Below are positions 1-9,879 of a stretch of DNA of 64,000 nucleotides, in pieces. The stretch is from Citrobacter sp. On2M (GTDB taxonomy: Bacteria > Pseudomonadota > Gammaproteobacteria > Enterobacterales > Enterobacteriaceae). Where the stretch lies: assembly GCF_018035235.1 (NCBI RefSeq), contig NZ_WPCV01000002.1:1178001-1242000 (forward strand), given 5' to 3'. Within the stretch, counting starts at the first letter, position 1; each line of letters starts with the position of its first letter. A model generated the notes under the pieces. The model was not told where the DNA came from and did no database searches. It saw only the letters and a list, made by a program, of their open reading frames with translations. The translations under genes were made by a program, and so were the position numbers.

Positions 1-1167
1 GTCAATCAGCGTATCAGCAGCACCCAGCAGGGTCTGGCGACCGAAACCAACGGTGATCAGGTGCGGAATTTCGCTATACGGGAAGCCAGCCATCTGTTGC
101 GCCTGAGCAATAACCGGACCGAAATCGTCACCTTCAAGGTGGCTCACACCTGGCCAGCCGACGATGCTACGCGTCCAGATACGGTCATCGTAAGCGCCAA
201 CGGTTGGGTCGATGATGCAGTTAGAGGTCATCACGATTGGACCTGGGAAGCGGGCGAATTCAACCTGCTGATTCTGCCAGCCGCTGCCGTAGTTACCGAT
301 CAGGTGTTTGAACTTACGCAGTTCCGGGTAGCCGTGCGCCGGCAGCATTTCACCGTGGGTATAGACGTTCACGCCGGTCCCTTCGGTTTGCTCAAGCAGG
401 TTGTACAGATCTTTCAGGTCGTGGCCGGAGATCAGAATACATTTACCTTCGGTTGCTTTAACGTTGACCTGAGTCGGGGTCGGGTGGCCATATTTCGTGG
501 TTTCACCAGCATCCAGGATGCTCATCACTTTGAAGTTCATCTGGCCGATTTCCATTGAGCACTCCAGCAGAGCGTTCATATCGGAAGGCCAGGTACCCAA
601 CCACGCCATGATTTTGTGGTACTGCGCGTAAATAGCGTTGTCGTATTGGCCGAGAACGTGCGCATGTTCCATATAGGCAGCGGCACCTTTCAGGCCGTAC
701 AAGCACAGCAGACGCAGGCCGAGAATGTTCTCGCCAATGGCTGCTTTATCTTTATTTGGGGTAAATTCAGCCGCCTGACGTTGCAGGTCGCCCAGATCGT
801 CGCTGACCAGTTGTAGATCGGCCATCGGGTTAGCGACCGCTGCGTTCGCGTCGATATTCAGGCATTGTGCTTTCAGGGCATCGCGCATGGCGATAGCTTC
901 ACGGGCATAGCCAACAATACGCGGGGAATCGAAGTTTACGTTAGTCAGCGTGGAGAAGAATGCACGCGGCGCAAAGTTATCAACCTCATGGTCGATGATG
1001 CCGTATTCACGTGCTTTAACAGCCCATGCAGACAGACCTTGTAGGGCAGCAATCAGCAGATCCTGCAAATCGGAGGTTTCGGCCGTTTTACCGCACATAC
1101 CCTGCGCGTAAGAGCAGCCGTTTCCTGCCGGAGTACGGATGGTTTGTTCACATTGCACACAAAACAT
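1..1167 (-). CDS. hcp: Hydroxylamine reductase / hybrid cluster protein Hcp (C-terminus beyond window)
   Basis: Hcp is a cytoplasmic iron-sulfur-oxygen hybrid cluster protein. It reduces hydroxylamine in vitro and is thought to act as an NO reductase and S-nitrosylation factor in vivo, with electrons from Hcr. The visible part is residues 1-389 of a family that is about 550 long, so the C-terminal third lies left of the window. The N-terminal cluster cysteines are at 3, 6, 18 and 25 (CVQCEQT, then CSYAQGMC). Further in are the [14 protein letters not shown] and NCIID segments that hold hybrid-cluster ligands in the family. The start is set by the conserved MFCVQCEQ and by AAAGG upstream. hcr, the usual partner, would lie outside the window. 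Confidence 0.97.
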   Translation of the reverse strand, partial: MFCVQCEQTIRTPAGNGCSYAQGMCGKTAETSDLQDLLIAALQGLSAWAVKAREYGIIDHEVDNFAPRAFFSTLTNVNFDSPRIVGYAREAIAMRDALKAQCLNIDANAAVANPMADLQLVSDDLGDLQRQAAEFTPNKDKAAIGENILGLRLLCLYGLKGAAAYMEHAHVLGQYDNAIYAQYHKIMAWLGTWPSDMNALLECSMEIGQMNFKVMSILDAGETTKYGHPTPTQVNVKATEGKCILISGHDLKDLYNLLEQTEGTGVNVYTHGEMLPAHGYPELRKFKHLIGNYGSGWQNQQVEFARFPGPIVMTSNCIIDPTVGAYDDRIWTRSIVGWPGVSHLEGDDFGPVIAQAQQMAGFPYSEIPHLITVGFGRQTLLGAADTLID

Positions 1168-1181
1168 GGTCACACCTTTTA

Positions 1182-1204
1182 AAGTTATATTTGATATACA
1201 TGTT
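1182..1204 (-). promoter_or_regulatory. NsrR operator of hcp
   Basis: Read on the minus strand, these 23 bases match the NsrR consensus AAnATGCATTTnAAATnCATnTT at about 16 of 20 defined positions, with AAnATG and the AAAT core intact. The site sits just upstream of the hcp start. In E. coli the hcp operator overlaps the transcript start, and the spacing here agrees with that. Derepression by nitric oxide is therefore expected. This is a match by eye with no score computed. Confidence 0.7.
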
Positions 1205-1263
1205 TGAGGTTATGCCTGTGCGCGAAGGGATAAAAGAGATTTCTGCTACAACTTGCAGGGAGA

Positions 1264-1277
1264 TTGATTTAGCGCAA
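1264..1277 (-). promoter_or_regulatory. Candidate FNR site of hcp
   Basis: The sequence TTGAT-TTAG-CGCAA matches the FNR palindrome TTGAT-N4-ATCAA at 8 of 10 positions. Its centre lies about 103 bp upstream of the hcp start codon. That is the distance expected from E. coli, where the FNR site is at -72.5 and transcription starts about 31 bp before the ATG. Anaerobic activation of hcp is inferred. Confidence 0.55.
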
Positions 1278-1280
1278 TTT

Positions 1281-1302
1281 TGGCGGTAGCTGACTACCGC
1301 CA
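1281..1302. repeat. Perfect 9-bp inverted repeat downstream of lysO
   Basis: TGGCGGTAG and CTACCGCCA are separated by four bases, just past the lysO stop. The hairpin is strong, but neither strand shows a clear T run after it. It is probably an mRNA 3' stabilising stem or a weak terminator of lysO. Confidence 0.4.
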
Positions 1303-1322
1303 GAGAGGTATTTGTCTGTGTA

Positions 1323-2222
1323 TCAGGCGGAGAAAAAGGCCATCAACAGAGGCACTAACAGACTCAGGATAAAGCCGTGAACGATGGCTGCGGGAACCAT
1401 TTCCAGACCGCCGCTACGTTGTAATACGGGCAGGGTGAAATCCATTGATGTCGCGCCACATAGCCCTAACGCGGTAGAGCGGCTGCGACCGACCAGGCCT
1501 GGAATCAACATAATAGCGATCAGTTCTCGACCCAGATCGTTAAAGAAAGCGGCGCTACCAATCACCGGTCCGAACGATTCGGTCAACAGAATACCGGACA
1601 GGGAGTACCAACCAAAACCTGATGCCATCGCCAGCGCGGTTTTCATCGGCAGGTCGAGAATCAACGCATTGATAACCCCCGCCAACATCGAACTGGCAAC
1701 GACGACCACCGCCACAATCATCCCCCGGCGATTCAGCACGATTTGCTTTAAGGTCATGCCGCTGTTGCGCAGTTGAATACCCACGAGGAACAGTAAAAAT
1801 ATGAGCGTATATTCGCTGGCTTCGGTGGCGTGCTGCAGAATGGAAATACCGGTGAGGCCGAGCAGGAAACCCACGACGACAACGCCACACAGCTGGAGAG
1901 ACTCCAACGCCATTGCGATTCGCGAAGGTAGCTTTTCTTGCTTATGATTGTGTCGCCAGGGCAGCGAGCGCTCCAGCCAGAACAGTGCGGCAATATTACA
2001 CAGCAAAATGACCGTCACGCTGACGGCAGAATAATGAAGAATGGCTAACAGATTGCTGGCGAGATTATCCAGAAACGCCAGACTGATACCCATAAAAAAG
2101 AGAATAAGGTAAACGATCCAGCTTAACAGGCGATTGATGAGTTTTAATGCAGCCCTGTGCCGAAGCGGAATAAGGTAGCCCGCAATAAGGGGAACCAGAA
2201 TGATTAACAGCCCTGAAAACAT
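1323..2222 (-). CDS. lysO: L-lysine exporter LysO
   Basis: LysO (YbjE) is an inner-membrane exporter of lysine and of the lysine analogue thialysine. The product is 299 residues, the length of the E. coli protein, and is almost entirely hydrophobic with about eight membrane segments. Conserved stretches include FGWYSLSGILLTESFGP and LCGATSMDFTLPVLQR. A longer reading to 2267 would add 15 residues. The start MFSGLLIILVPL is preferred because it matches the family start and has AAGGA 12 bases upstream. The gene lies between hcp and aqpZ, on the same strand, as in E. coli. ArgR controls this gene in E. coli, but I could not find a convincing ARG box here. Confidence 0.95.
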   Translation of the reverse strand: MFSGLLIILVPLIAGYLIPLRHRAALKLINRLLSWIVYLILFFMGISLAFLDNLASNLLAILHYSAVSVTVILLCNIAALFWLERSLPWRHNHKQEKLPSRIAMALESLQLCGVVVVGFLLGLTGISILQHATEASEYTLIFLLFLVGIQLRNSGMTLKQIVLNRRGMIVAVVVVASSMLAGVINALILDLPMKTALAMASGFGWYSLSGILLTESFGPVIGSAAFFNDLGRELIAIMLIPGLVGRSRSTALGLCGATSMDFTLPVLQRSGGLEMVPAAIVHGFILSLLVPLLMAFFSA

Positions 2223-2326
2223 GAAAATCAGATCCTTGCTGAGAAGTAAGACGAAATGCGCCAGCACACACTACTCAAAGCAAAGAGGGGAGTAAAGTTG
2301 CAAATAAAAGGAAATATAGAGAGGAT

Positions 2327-2358
2327 AAAAAAGACCTGACTTGCGCCAGGCCTTTTTT
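2327..2358 (-). terminator. Rho-independent terminator of aqpZ
   Basis: On the minus strand GGCCTG pairs with CAGGTC across a short loop and is followed by TTTTTT. It lies a few bases after the aqpZ stop. The opposite strand also ends in a T run, so it may act in both directions. Confidence 0.8.
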
Positions 2359-2366
2359 GTTAGCGA

Positions 2367-3062
2367 TTAATCGCGTTTTTCCAGCAGAGTGCGGTAAATA
2401 AGACCGCCGAGGACCCCACCGATAATCGGCATAACCCAGAAGAACCACAATTGTTGTAATGCCCAGCCGCCCTGGAAGATGGCGACAGCGGTACTACGCG
2501 CCGGGTTCACCGACGTGTTGGTAACCGGAATACTGATCAAGTGGATCAAGGTTAACGCCAGACCAATTGCAATGGGGGCAAAACCTGCCGGAGCATGTTT
2601 ATCGGTCGCGCCGTGGATCACTAATAAGAAACCAGCAGTCAGAATAATTTCAATCACTACGGCAGAAAGCATGGAATAGCCGCCCGGAGAATGTTCACCA
2701 AAGCCGTTCGAGGCAAAACCACTGGTTGTTGCATCAAAACCCGCTTTACCGCTGGCAATAAGATACAGAGCCGCAGCGGCAACAATACCGCCAACAACCT
2801 GAGCAATAACGTAACCAATAACGTCTTTTGCCGGGAATCGGCCGCCAGCCCATAAACCGAAGGTTACCGCTGGGTTAAAGTGTCCACCAGAAATATGTCC
2901 TACCGCGAATGCCATAGTCAGTACGGTCAGACCAAACGCCAATGCCACACCGACAAACCCAATACCCAACTCCGGGAATGCGGCTGCCAAAACTGCACTG
3001 CCGCACCCACCAAAGACGAGCCAAAACGTACCGAAGAATTCGGCTGCTAATTTCCTGAACAT
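2367..3062 (-). CDS. aqpZ: Aquaporin Z
   Basis: AqpZ is a tetrameric water channel of the inner membrane. The protein is 231 residues, exactly the E. coli length, with six membrane helices and the two half-helix NPA motifs: HFNPAV near residue 63 and SVNPARS near 186. The arginine after the second NPA is the selectivity-filter residue. An upstream ATG at 3248 would add 62 residues with no family counterpart. The chosen start has a strong GAGGTGG ribosome site immediately upstream. aqpZ is divergent from ybjD. Confidence 0.97.
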   Translation of the reverse strand: MFRKLAAEFFGTFWLVFGGCGSAVLAAAFPELGIGFVGVALAFGLTVLTMAFAVGHISGGHFNPAVTFGLWAGGRFPAKDVIGYVIAQVVGGIVAAAALYLIASGKAGFDATTSGFASNGFGEHSPGGYSMLSAVVIEIILTAGFLLVIHGATDKHAPAGFAPIAIGLALTLIHLISIPVTNTSVNPARSTAVAIFQGGWALQQLWFFWVMPIIGGVLGGLIYRTLLEKRD

Positions 3063-3431
3063 AACCACCTCAATTAAAAGTTCCGGGTTCGTGTTTCTCG
3101 CCCGGTAATTCATCGCTAAAAGGGACGATGATGAAAGAGCGGGTATTTTAGAAAAAAACATCATCCCTTCGCCAGTTAAATTGATGAAAAAATTTGATTT
3201 AAGGCAATATGTTGTGATTCCTTTTTGAATATTGGATGAATGAAGCATAGTTCAATTAACAAAAGACGATGATTGAGTCCGGAAATAATATTCAAGGGAA
3301 AACATAAGAAGAATATTCTTATATTATGGGGTCCTACGATTAACCTCCTGATGATATCGGGTGTCCTGAGCGCCGCTTGCCGTTATACTCCTGATAACTT
3401 GAAGGAAAAAGTTAGCATTTCCGGAGGCTAT
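3063..3431. other. aqpZ/ybjD divergent intergenic region
   Basis: This 369-bp, rather AT-rich spacer separates two divergent genes and must hold both promoters. I see the aqpZ ribosome site at its left end and the ybjD GGAGG at its right end, but no operator that I can name. The open extension of ybjD into this region lacks any family match. Confidence 0.5.
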
Positions 3432-5090
3432 ATGATTCTCGAACGCGTTGAGATTGTTGGATTTCGTGGTATTAACCGTCTGTCACTGATGCTGGAGCAG
3501 AGCAACGTGCTGATTGGTGAGAACGCGTGGGGTAAGTCCAGTCTGCTGGATGCCTTAACCTTGTTGCTGTCGCCGGAAACTGATTTGTACCACTTTGACC
3601 GCGAAGATTTCTGGTTCCCACCGGGCGATATACAGGGCCGGGAACATCATTTGCATATTATCCTGACGTTTCGTGAGTCTCAGCCGGGCCGTCATCGGGT
3701 GCGTCGCTATCGTCCTCTGGAAGCCTGCTGGACGCCGTGCCAGGATGGCTATCACCGTATTTTCTATCGTCTGGAAGGTGAGTGTGGTGATGACGGTAGC
3801 GTTCTGACGTTACGCAGTTTTCTTGACGGCGAGGGCCATCCGCTAACCCTCGACGATATTAACGATCAGGCGCGACACCTCGTGCGTTTGATGCCGGTAT
3901 TGCGCTTGCGCGATGCCCGTTTTATGCGACGGATCCGCAACGGTACGGTGCCGGATTCAGCGGAAATCGAAGTGACAGCGCGGCAACTGGATTTTCTGGC
4001 GCGCGAATTGGCTACCCGACCGCAAAACCTGACCGATGGGCAAATACGTCAGGGGCTATCGGCCATGGTACAACTGCTGGAACATTACTTTTCTGAGCAG
4101 GGTTCTGGCCAGGCACGCTATCGGCTGATGCGTCGTCGTTCCAATAACGAACAACGTAGCTGGCGCTATCTGGATATTATTAACCGTATGATTGATAAAC
4201 CTGGCGGACGCACACACCGGGTGATCCTGTTGGGACTGTTTTCGACGCTGTTGCAAGCTAAAGGAACGCTGAGACTGGATAAAGACGCCCGGCCTTTACT
4301 GCTGGTTGAAGACCCGGAAACACGTTTACATCCTATTATGCTGTCGGTCGCCTGGCACCTGCTGAATCTACTCCCTCTGCAGCGGGTGGCAACCACTAAC
4401 TCCGGCGAACTACTGTCCCTGACGCCCGTGGAACACGTTGTCCGTCTGGTGCGTGAGTCCTCTCGCGTCGCCGCCTGGCGGCTGGGGCCGGGTGGGATCA
4501 GCGCTGAAGACGGTCGTCGTATTGCCTTTCATATTCGTTTTAATCGTGCATCGTCATTGTTTGCCCGCTGTTGGCTGCTGGTGGAAGGTGAAACGGAAAC
4601 CTGGGTTATCAATGAACTGGCTCGCCAGTGCGGGCACCATTTTGATGCGGAAGGTATTAAAGTTATTGAATTTGCCCAGTCCGGCCTGAAGCCGCTGGTG
4701 AAGTTTGCCCGTCGGATGGGTATTGAGTGGCATGTGCTGGTCGACGGTGATGAGGCCGGGAAAAAGTATGCGGCTACCGTGCGCGGTTTGTTGAATAACG
4801 ACAGAGAAGAAGAGCGCGATCATTTAACCATGCTTCCCGCGCTGGACATGGAACACTTTATGTATCGCCAGGGGTTTGCAGACGTCTTTCACAGAGTGGC
4901 GCAAATTCCGGAAAACGTGCCCATGAATATGCGCAAAATTATCTCGAAGGCGATTCACCGTTCATCAAAACCGGATTTGGCCATTGAGGTGGCGATGGAA
5001 GCCGGAAGGCGCGGCGTTGACGCGGTGCCCACGCTGCTGCGGAAAATGTTTTCCCGCGTGCTGTGGCTGGCACGCGGCAGAGCGGATTAG
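3432..5090 (+). CDS. ybjD: OLD-family ATPase/Toprim nuclease-like protein YbjD
   Basis: The 552-residue protein combines an ABC-type AAA ATPase with a Toprim domain, the architecture of overcoming-lysogenization-defect (OLD) class 2 nucleases. Walker A is GENAWGKS at residues 29-36. A Walker B-like LLLVEDPETRLHP lies near 288-300. The Toprim acidic motifs are LLVEGETE near 382-389 and VDGDEAGK at 437-444, so the metal-binding residues are present. The start is at GGAGG-N4-ATG; 53 further upstream codons have no homology. It ends tail-to-tail with ybjX, overlapping four bases. No in vivo role is established for YbjD. A DNA-cutting or DNA-repair function is inferred from the family only. Confidence 0.93.
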   Translation: MILERVEIVGFRGINRLSLMLEQSNVLIGENAWGKSSLLDALTLLLSPETDLYHFDREDFWFPPGDIQGREHHLHIILTFRESQPGRHRVRRYRPLEACWTPCQDGYHRIFYRLEGECGDDGSVLTLRSFLDGEGHPLTLDDINDQARHLVRLMPVLRLRDARFMRRIRNGTVPDSAEIEVTARQLDFLARELATRPQNLTDGQIRQGLSAMVQLLEHYFSEQGSGQARYRLMRRRSNNEQRSWRYLDIINRMIDKPGGRTHRVILLGLFSTLLQAKGTLRLDKDARPLLLVEDPETRLHPIMLSVAWHLLNLLPLQRVATTNSGELLSLTPVEHVVRLVRESSRVAAWRLGPGGISAEDGRRIAFHIRFNRASSLFARCWLLVEGETETWVINELARQCGHHFDAEGIKVIEFAQSGLKPLVKFARRMGIEWHVLVDGDEAGKKYAATVRGLLNNDREEERDHLTMLPALDMEHFMYRQGFADVFHRVAQIPENVPMNMRKIISKAIHRSSKPDLAIEVAMEAGRRGVDAVPTLLRKMFSRVLWLARGRAD

Positions 5091-6034
5091 TGGCGAAATA
5101 GTTGGGATAGCTGGGCGTGTATTGCATCCAGTAATTGATAGCGACGGCGGTATTCCGCGCGTTTTTTACTGGCAATTTCCGCCTCGCTTTTCCGCGCGAT
5201 TGTGCGTGGAATATGGTAGTAACCGAGATTGTCGCACTCGCCGCCAACTGATTCCCAAAATGCGTTGTAGTCGGAATGAATGACCTTATTTTTATCGTGG
5301 TAGCGTTGGCTGCGAAAGATATGCTGTTCATTGCTGACAGCCATAACATTATCAATATTCAATCGTTCTGCTAACCGGCAAATGGCTTCCATCACAATAC
5401 GTTTTGGAAATATCCCGTGACAGGACTTGGTCGCTTTTTGTATTGCTTCGTGAGGAAGTTGCGCATTGCCCTGCACACCGCCAATAAATAATGTCCTTTT
5501 GCCATTATATTCGCAGAACGTAAACGTCATTTTAGTCAGTACGTCTCCGTCGCTATTTTGTACCTGAATGGTACTTTCTCCCTCTTTATCCAGTACCGGC
5601 AACATCATCATGGTGACGTTAAATACGTCGTCATCTTTGCCTTCAATTTGCGCCAGCTGTAAGCCATCATTGCTTAATAAGGCGTTAAATTCTGCGGGTA
5701 AAAATGCGTGGCGGATAACATGATAATGAAAACGCACCGCGTCTAAACGCATTTTACGGGTGAAGTTTGCGGCAAGGTAAGGACGATGTAAACGCACCGG
5801 CAGTCGGGGTTGGCGGGATAGCAGGTTTTCAAGATCCGGCCATTGGGCGAGTTCTGTCATCCATTCCTGAGTAAGATGAGGTATCAACAATGAGCGCCAG
5901 ATAAACTTACGACGAAAGCTCCTTTTATCCCAGCAATGGGCGGGGCGTAAATGACCGCTACTAAGCCGGTAAAAAAGGCCAAAGCTGGTAATGGGTTTAG
6001 TGGAAAGAAAAGTGCCTTCAGTTAGCTGACTCAT
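5087..6034 (-). CDS. ybjX: VirK/YbjX family protein (DUF535)
   Basis: The 315-residue protein belongs to the VirK/YbjX (DUF535) family. Members in Salmonella and Shigella are PhoP-regulated and linked to outer-membrane or virulence-factor maintenance and to antimicrobial peptide resistance; the biochemical activity is unknown. Recognisable parts are the N-terminal TKPITSFGLFYRLSSG and RPAHCW, the central LTKMTFTFCEYNGKRTLFIGG and CHGIFPKR, and the C-terminal ASKKRAEYRRRYQLLD. It is soluble, with no signal peptide seen. The ribosome site at this start is poor. It is divergent from macA. Confidence 0.9.
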   Translation of the reverse strand: MSQLTEGTFLSTKPITSFGLFYRLSSGHLRPAHCWDKRSFRRKFIWRSLLIPHLTQEWMTELAQWPDLENLLSRQPRLPVRLHRPYLAANFTRKMRLDAVRFHYHVIRHAFLPAEFNALLSNDGLQLAQIEGKDDDVFNVTMMMLPVLDKEGESTIQVQNSDGDVLTKMTFTFCEYNGKRTLFIGGVQGNAQLPHEAIQKATKSCHGIFPKRIVMEAICRLAERLNIDNVMAVSNEQHIFRSQRYHDKNKVIHSDYNAFWESVGGECDNLGYYHIPRTIARKSEAEIASKKRAEYRRRYQLLDAIHAQLSQLFRH

Positions 6035-6129
6035 AATTAAAATCCGATTGATACCTTAGTACTAATTTCAGCACAGCGGATCTTAACCATTCATCAATAA
6101 CTCTGTTATTCTTTGCACTTTTCAACGCC

Positions 6130-6146
6130 TGTTAATTTAGTGTTGA
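6130..6146 (+). promoter_or_regulatory. Candidate PhoP box between ybjX and macA
   Basis: TGTTAA-N5-TGTTGA resembles the PhoP direct repeat (T/G)GTTTA-N5-(T/G)GTTTA, with the 11-bp period kept and 1-2 mismatches per half. It lies about 50 bp before macA. PhoP is reported to repress macAB in Salmonella and to activate ybjX homologues, so the place is plausible. The match is imperfect and was scored by eye. Confidence 0.35.
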
Positions 6147-6194
6147 TGTTTATCAGTCCACTCTGGTGGGCGTATTGGGGGAACCAGGACATTT

Positions 6195-7310
6195 ATGAAG
6201 CTCAAGGGAAAAATCAAAAAGCGCTATTTTCTCTTCGCCATCATCATTATTGTGGCAGTAATTGCACTTTGGAGAACGCTCAATGCGCCTTTACCTCAGT
6301 ATCAAACCTTAATTGTTCGTCCGGGCGATCTGCAGCAAAGCGTTCTGGCTACCGGGAAACTGGATGCGTTGCGTAAAGTAGATGTCGGGGCGCAGGTCAG
6401 TGGGCAGTTAAAAACGCTGTCGGTTGCGATCGGTGATAAAGTAAAAAAAGATCAGCTGCTCGGTGTTATCGATCCTGAACAGGCGCAAAACCAGATCAAA
6501 GAGGTTGAAGCGACGCTGATGGAATTACGTGCTCAGCGTTTACAGGCTGAAGCTGAGTGGAAACTGGCGCGGGTGACGCTTTCCCGTCAGCAACAGCTGG
6601 CAAAAACCCAGGCGGTCTCGCAGCAGGATCTCGATACGGCAGCGACCGAGATGGCGGTGAAACAGGCACAAATCGGTACCATCGACGCGCAGATTAAACG
6701 TAATCAGGCTTCTCTCGATACCGCCAAAACCAACCTTGACTACACCCGCATCGTCGCACCAATGGCTGGCGAAGTAACGCAAATTACCACTCTGCAGGGG
6801 CAAACCGTTATTGCCGCCCAACAGGCGCCTAATATTTTGACGCTGGCAGATATGAGCACCATGCTGGTGAAAGCGCAGGTTTCCGAGGCGGATGTGATTC
6901 ATCTGCATGCCGGGCAAAAGGCCTGGTTTACCGTCCTCGGCGATCCGCAGACGCGCTACGAAGGTACGCTCAAAGATGTTCTTCCGACGCCAGAGAAAGT
7001 GAATGATGCGATCTTCTACTATGCTCGCTTCGAAGTTCCTAACCCGAAAGGGATCCTGCGTCTGGATATGACTGCGCAGGTTCATATTCAACTCACGGAT
7101 ATCAAAAATGTTCTGACGATCCCACTGTCGGCGCTGGGCGATCCTATTGGCAATAACCGTTATAACGTCAGGCTGCTGCGTAATGGCGAAACCCGCGAAC
7201 GTGAAGTGGTTATCGGTGCGCGTAATGACACCGATGTGGAGATCGTGAAAGGGCTGGAAGAGGGGGATGAAGTCATCACCGGCGAGGGCAACGCAGGAGT
7301 TGCAAAATGA
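6195..7310 (+). CDS. macA: Macrolide/enterotoxin efflux periplasmic adaptor MacA
   Basis: MacA is the membrane-fusion protein linking the MacB ATPase to TolC for export of macrolides, heat-stable enterotoxin and other substrates. It has 371 residues, as in E. coli. A single N-terminal membrane anchor (about 10-27) is followed by the lipoyl half-motif around [15 protein letters not shown] long alpha-hairpin rich in Q, A and L (about 90-170) follows, then the second lipoyl half [13 protein letters not shown] and a beta-barrel/membrane-proximal domain. The start has an AGGA-like site at the right distance. The stop overlaps the macB start (ATGA), so the two are translationally coupled. Confidence 0.97.
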   Translation: MKLKGKIKKRYFLFAIIIIVAVIALWRTLNAPLPQYQTLIVRPGDLQQSVLATGKLDALRKVDVGAQVSGQLKTLSVAIGDKVKKDQLLGVIDPEQAQNQIKEVEATLMELRAQRLQAEAEWKLARVTLSRQQQLAKTQAVSQQDLDTAATEMAVKQAQIGTIDAQIKRNQASLDTAKTNLDYTRIVAPMAGEVTQITTLQGQTVIAAQQAPNILTLADMSTMLVKAQVSEADVIHLHAGQKAWFTVLGDPQTRYEGTLKDVLPTPEKVNDAIFYYARFEVPNPKGILRLDMTAQVHIQLTDIKNVLTIPLSALGDPIGNNRYNVRLLRNGETREREVVIGARNDTDVEIVKGLEEGDEVITGEGNAGVAK

Positions 7311-9253
7311 CGGCATTGCTTGAACTAAGCAATATCCGCCGCAGCTACCCGTCCGGCGAAGGGCTGGTCGAGGTATTGAAGGACGTATCCTTGCGCATTC
7401 AGGCCGGGGAAATGGTGGCGATTGTCGGGGCATCGGGATCGGGAAAATCGACGCTGATGAACATTCTTGGCTGTCTGGACAAGCCCACCAGCGGTACGTA
7501 TCGGGTTGCAGGACGCGATGTCTCCACGCTGGATAGCGATGCGTTAGCGCAACTGCGTCGCGAGCATTTCGGGTTTATCTTCCAGCGTTATCATTTGCTG
7601 TCACATTTGACCGCCGCGCAAAACGTTGAGGTGCCTGCGGTCTACGCAGGCACCGAACGTAAGCAGCGTCTGGCGCGTGCGCAGGAATTACTCCAGCGAC
7701 TGGGTCTGGGCGACAGGGTTGATTATCAGCCTTCTCAACTTTCCGGTGGACAGCAGCAGCGAGTCAGTATTGCGCGTGCGCTGATGAACGGGGGGCAGGT
7801 GATCCTCGCCGACGAACCTACCGGCGCGCTGGATAGCCATTCCGGCGAAGAGGTGATGGCGATTTTGCATCAGCTGCGCGATCGCGGACACTCGGTAATT
7901 ATCGTCACGCACGACCCGCAGGTTGCCGCACAGGCCGAGCGGGTCATTGAAATTCGTGACGGCGAGATTGTGCGCAATCCGCCGCCACAGAAACCCTCTG
8001 GTGGACGCGATATCGCGGAGCCAACGGTGAAAACGGCATCCGGCTGGAGCCAGTTTGTCAGCGGATTTCGTGAAGCGCTTACCATGGCCTGGCTGGCAAT
8101 GGCTGCGAATAAGATGCGAACGCTACTCACCATGCTTGGGATCATCATCGGTATTGCTTCTGTGGTGTCGATCGTGGTGGTAGGCGATGCGGCTAAACAA
8201 CTGGTACTGGCAGATATTCGCGCTATTGGTACTAACACCATTGATATCTATCCTGGCAAAGATTTCGGCGACGACGATCCACAATATCAACAGTCGCTGA
8301 AATATGACGATTTAACGGCATTACAGAAACAGCCCTGGGTCAGTTCGGTTACGCCAGCGGTGTCGAAGAACCTGCGGCTCCGTTATGGCAATATTGACGT
8401 GGCAGCCAGCGCGAACGGCGTTAGCGGCGACTATTTCAACGTCTATGGCATGACGTTTAGCGAAGGAACGACTTTTAACGCGGAGCAACTGGCAGGGCGC
8501 GCTCAGGTGGTTGTGCTCGACAGTAATACCCGGCGCCAGTTGTTCCCCAATAAAGCGAAAGTTGTCGGCGAAGTCGTGCTGGTGGGAAATATGCCGGCCA
8601 CGGTCATTGGCGTTGCAGAAGAGAAACAGTCGATGTTCGGCAGCAGCAAGATCCTGCGGGTCTGGCTGCCCTACAGCACTATGTCCGGGCGAATTATGGG
8701 GCAGTCGTGGCTGAACTCGATCACCGTGCGGGTGAAGGATGGATATGATAGTGCCCAGGCCGAGCAGCAACTCACCCGGCTGCTGACGTTGCGTCACGGT
8801 AAAAAGGATTTCTTCACCTGGAATATGGACGGTGTCTTGAAAACCGCCGAAAAGACCACACGTACATTACAACTCTTCCTGACACTGGTGGCTGTGATTT
8901 CACTGGTCGTCGGTGGGATTGGCGTGATGAACATCATGCTGGTTTCGGTGACCGAGCGAACGCGCGAGATTGGCATTCGTATGGCGGTTGGCGCGCGTGC
9001 CAGCGACGTGCTGCAACAGTTCTTAATTGAGGCGGTGCTGGTGTGTCTGGTTGGCGGCGCGTTGGGCATTAGCTTGTCGATGCTGATCGCCTTTACGCTT
9101 CAGCTATTCCTGCCCGGCTGGGAAATCGGTTTCTCACCCGTAGCTTTGTTGACGGCGTTCCTGTGCTCGACCGCGACCGGGATTTTGTTTGGCTGGCTTC
9201 CGGCGCGAAATGCCGCGCGGTTGGATCCAGTAGATGCTCTGGCGCGGGAATAA
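7307..9253 (+). CDS. macB: Macrolide ABC transporter MacB (ATPase-permease)
   Basis: MacB is a 648-residue ABC half-transporter that works as a dimer with MacA and TolC. The N-terminal nucleotide-binding domain has Walker A GASGSGKS at 41-48, signature LSGGQQQR near 145 and Walker [12 protein letters not shown] near 166. The first membrane helix follows near residue 270. A large periplasmic domain comes next, then three C-terminal helices with the FtsX-like [20 protein letters not shown] and the conserved [13 protein letters not shown]. All catalytic motifs are intact. A terminator hairpin follows directly. Confidence 0.97.
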   Translation: MTALLELSNIRRSYPSGEGLVEVLKDVSLRIQAGEMVAIVGASGSGKSTLMNILGCLDKPTSGTYRVAGRDVSTLDSDALAQLRREHFGFIFQRYHLLSHLTAAQNVEVPAVYAGTERKQRLARAQELLQRLGLGDRVDYQPSQLSGGQQQRVSIARALMNGGQVILADEPTGALDSHSGEEVMAILHQLRDRGHSVIIVTHDPQVAAQAERVIEIRDGEIVRNPPPQKPSGGRDIAEPTVKTASGWSQFVSGFREALTMAWLAMAANKMRTLLTMLGIIIGIASVVSIVVVGDAAKQLVLADIRAIGTNTIDIYPGKDFGDDDPQYQQSLKYDDLTALQKQPWVSSVTPAVSKNLRLRYGNIDVAASANGVSGDYFNVYGMTFSEGTTFNAEQLAGRAQVVVLDSNTRRQLFPNKAKVVGEVVLVGNMPATVIGVAEEKQSMFGSSKILRVWLPYSTMSGRIMGQSWLNSITVRVKDGYDSAQAEQQLTRLLTLRHGKKDFFTWNMDGVLKTAEKTTRTLQLFLTLVAVISLVVGGIGVMNIMLVSVTERTREIGIRMAVGARASDVLQQFLIEAVLVCLVGGALGISLSMLIAFTLQLFLPGWEIGFSPVALLTAFLCSTATGILFGWLPARNAARLDPVDALARE

Positions 9254-9265
9254 TGCCACAGAGAT

Positions 9266-9295
9266 AAAAATGCCAGCCGCAAGGGCTGGCATTTT
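9266..9295 (+). terminator. Terminator of macAB
   Basis: AAAATGCCAGCC and GGCTGGCATTTT form a long stem around a GCAAG-type loop, right after macB. The stem is symmetric with A and T flanks, so it can also end the convergent cspD transcript. Confidence 0.85.
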
Positions 9296-9331
9296 GACTG
9301 CAGGATGTACACAATGAAACAGAAGAGTTAT

Positions 9332-9556
9332 TTATGCGACAGCTTCTGCTTCAATGACAGGCACGATGACACTGGCATGATTGCCTTTTGGCCCCTGGTG
9401 GACATCAAACTGGACAGACTGTCCGGCTTTTAGCGTTCTGTAACCATCCATCTGAATGGTGGAGTAATGGGCGAAAATATCTTCGCCGCCGCCTTCGGGG
9501 CAGATGAAACCAAACCCTTTGGCGTTGTTGAACCACTTAACAGTACCCGTTTCCAT
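9332..9556 (-). CDS. cspD: Cold-shock-like protein CspD
   Basis: CspD is a 74-residue cold-shock-domain protein that binds single-stranded DNA and inhibits replication initiation and elongation in stationary phase and in persister cells. It is not cold-induced. The RNP1-type KGFGFICPEGG and RNP2-type DIFAHYSTI motifs are visible. The start METGTVKWFNNA matches the family and has AAGGA upstream; a reading open as far as 9715 has no homology. It lies divergent from clpS. In E. coli CspD is degraded by Lon. Confidence 0.97.
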   Translation of the reverse strand: METGTVKWFNNAKGFGFICPEGGGEDIFAHYSTIQMDGYRTLKAGQSVQFDVHQGPKGNHASVIVPVIEAEAVA

Positions 9557-9879
9557 ACTTCGACATCCTTCGTAAATCTTATATAAGTAAGATGGAATGA
9601 ACCGGTGGCGGAGTGGGGGCTGTTCAAAACCTCGCCAACTCTCGAAATTACAATTTAGAGAAATCAGGCGGGGCGTCAAGCGCCAGGCAGCCGGAATAGG
9701 GTAAAAATGCATCAAAATTTGAAGCAGTTAACGCTATTGTCGGTTATGTGACAGATGTCGCGAATGGCACTAATAGATGATAGTTATCTAATACTTGAGG
9801 TAGATTGATTGTGCGCATAGGCTGCTGGTCAGCGGCAAGATTTTCTGCCGGAAACCGTAACTGAAGATGACAACTGACC
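9557..9879. other. cspD/clpS divergent intergenic region
   Basis: This 323-bp region carries the promoters of two divergent genes. A TATATAAG element lies about 25-30 bp before cspD on the minus strand. Nothing else can be assigned with confidence, and no small conserved reading frame was seen. Confidence 0.4.

Noticed and set aside
3063-3248. An N-terminal extension of AqpZ by 62 codons
   Set aside because: The added residues match nothing, and GAGGTGG precedes the known start at 3062.
3273-3431. An N-terminal extension of YbjD by 53 codons
   Set aside because: The extension has no family match, and a GGAGG site sits directly before the conserved start at 3432.
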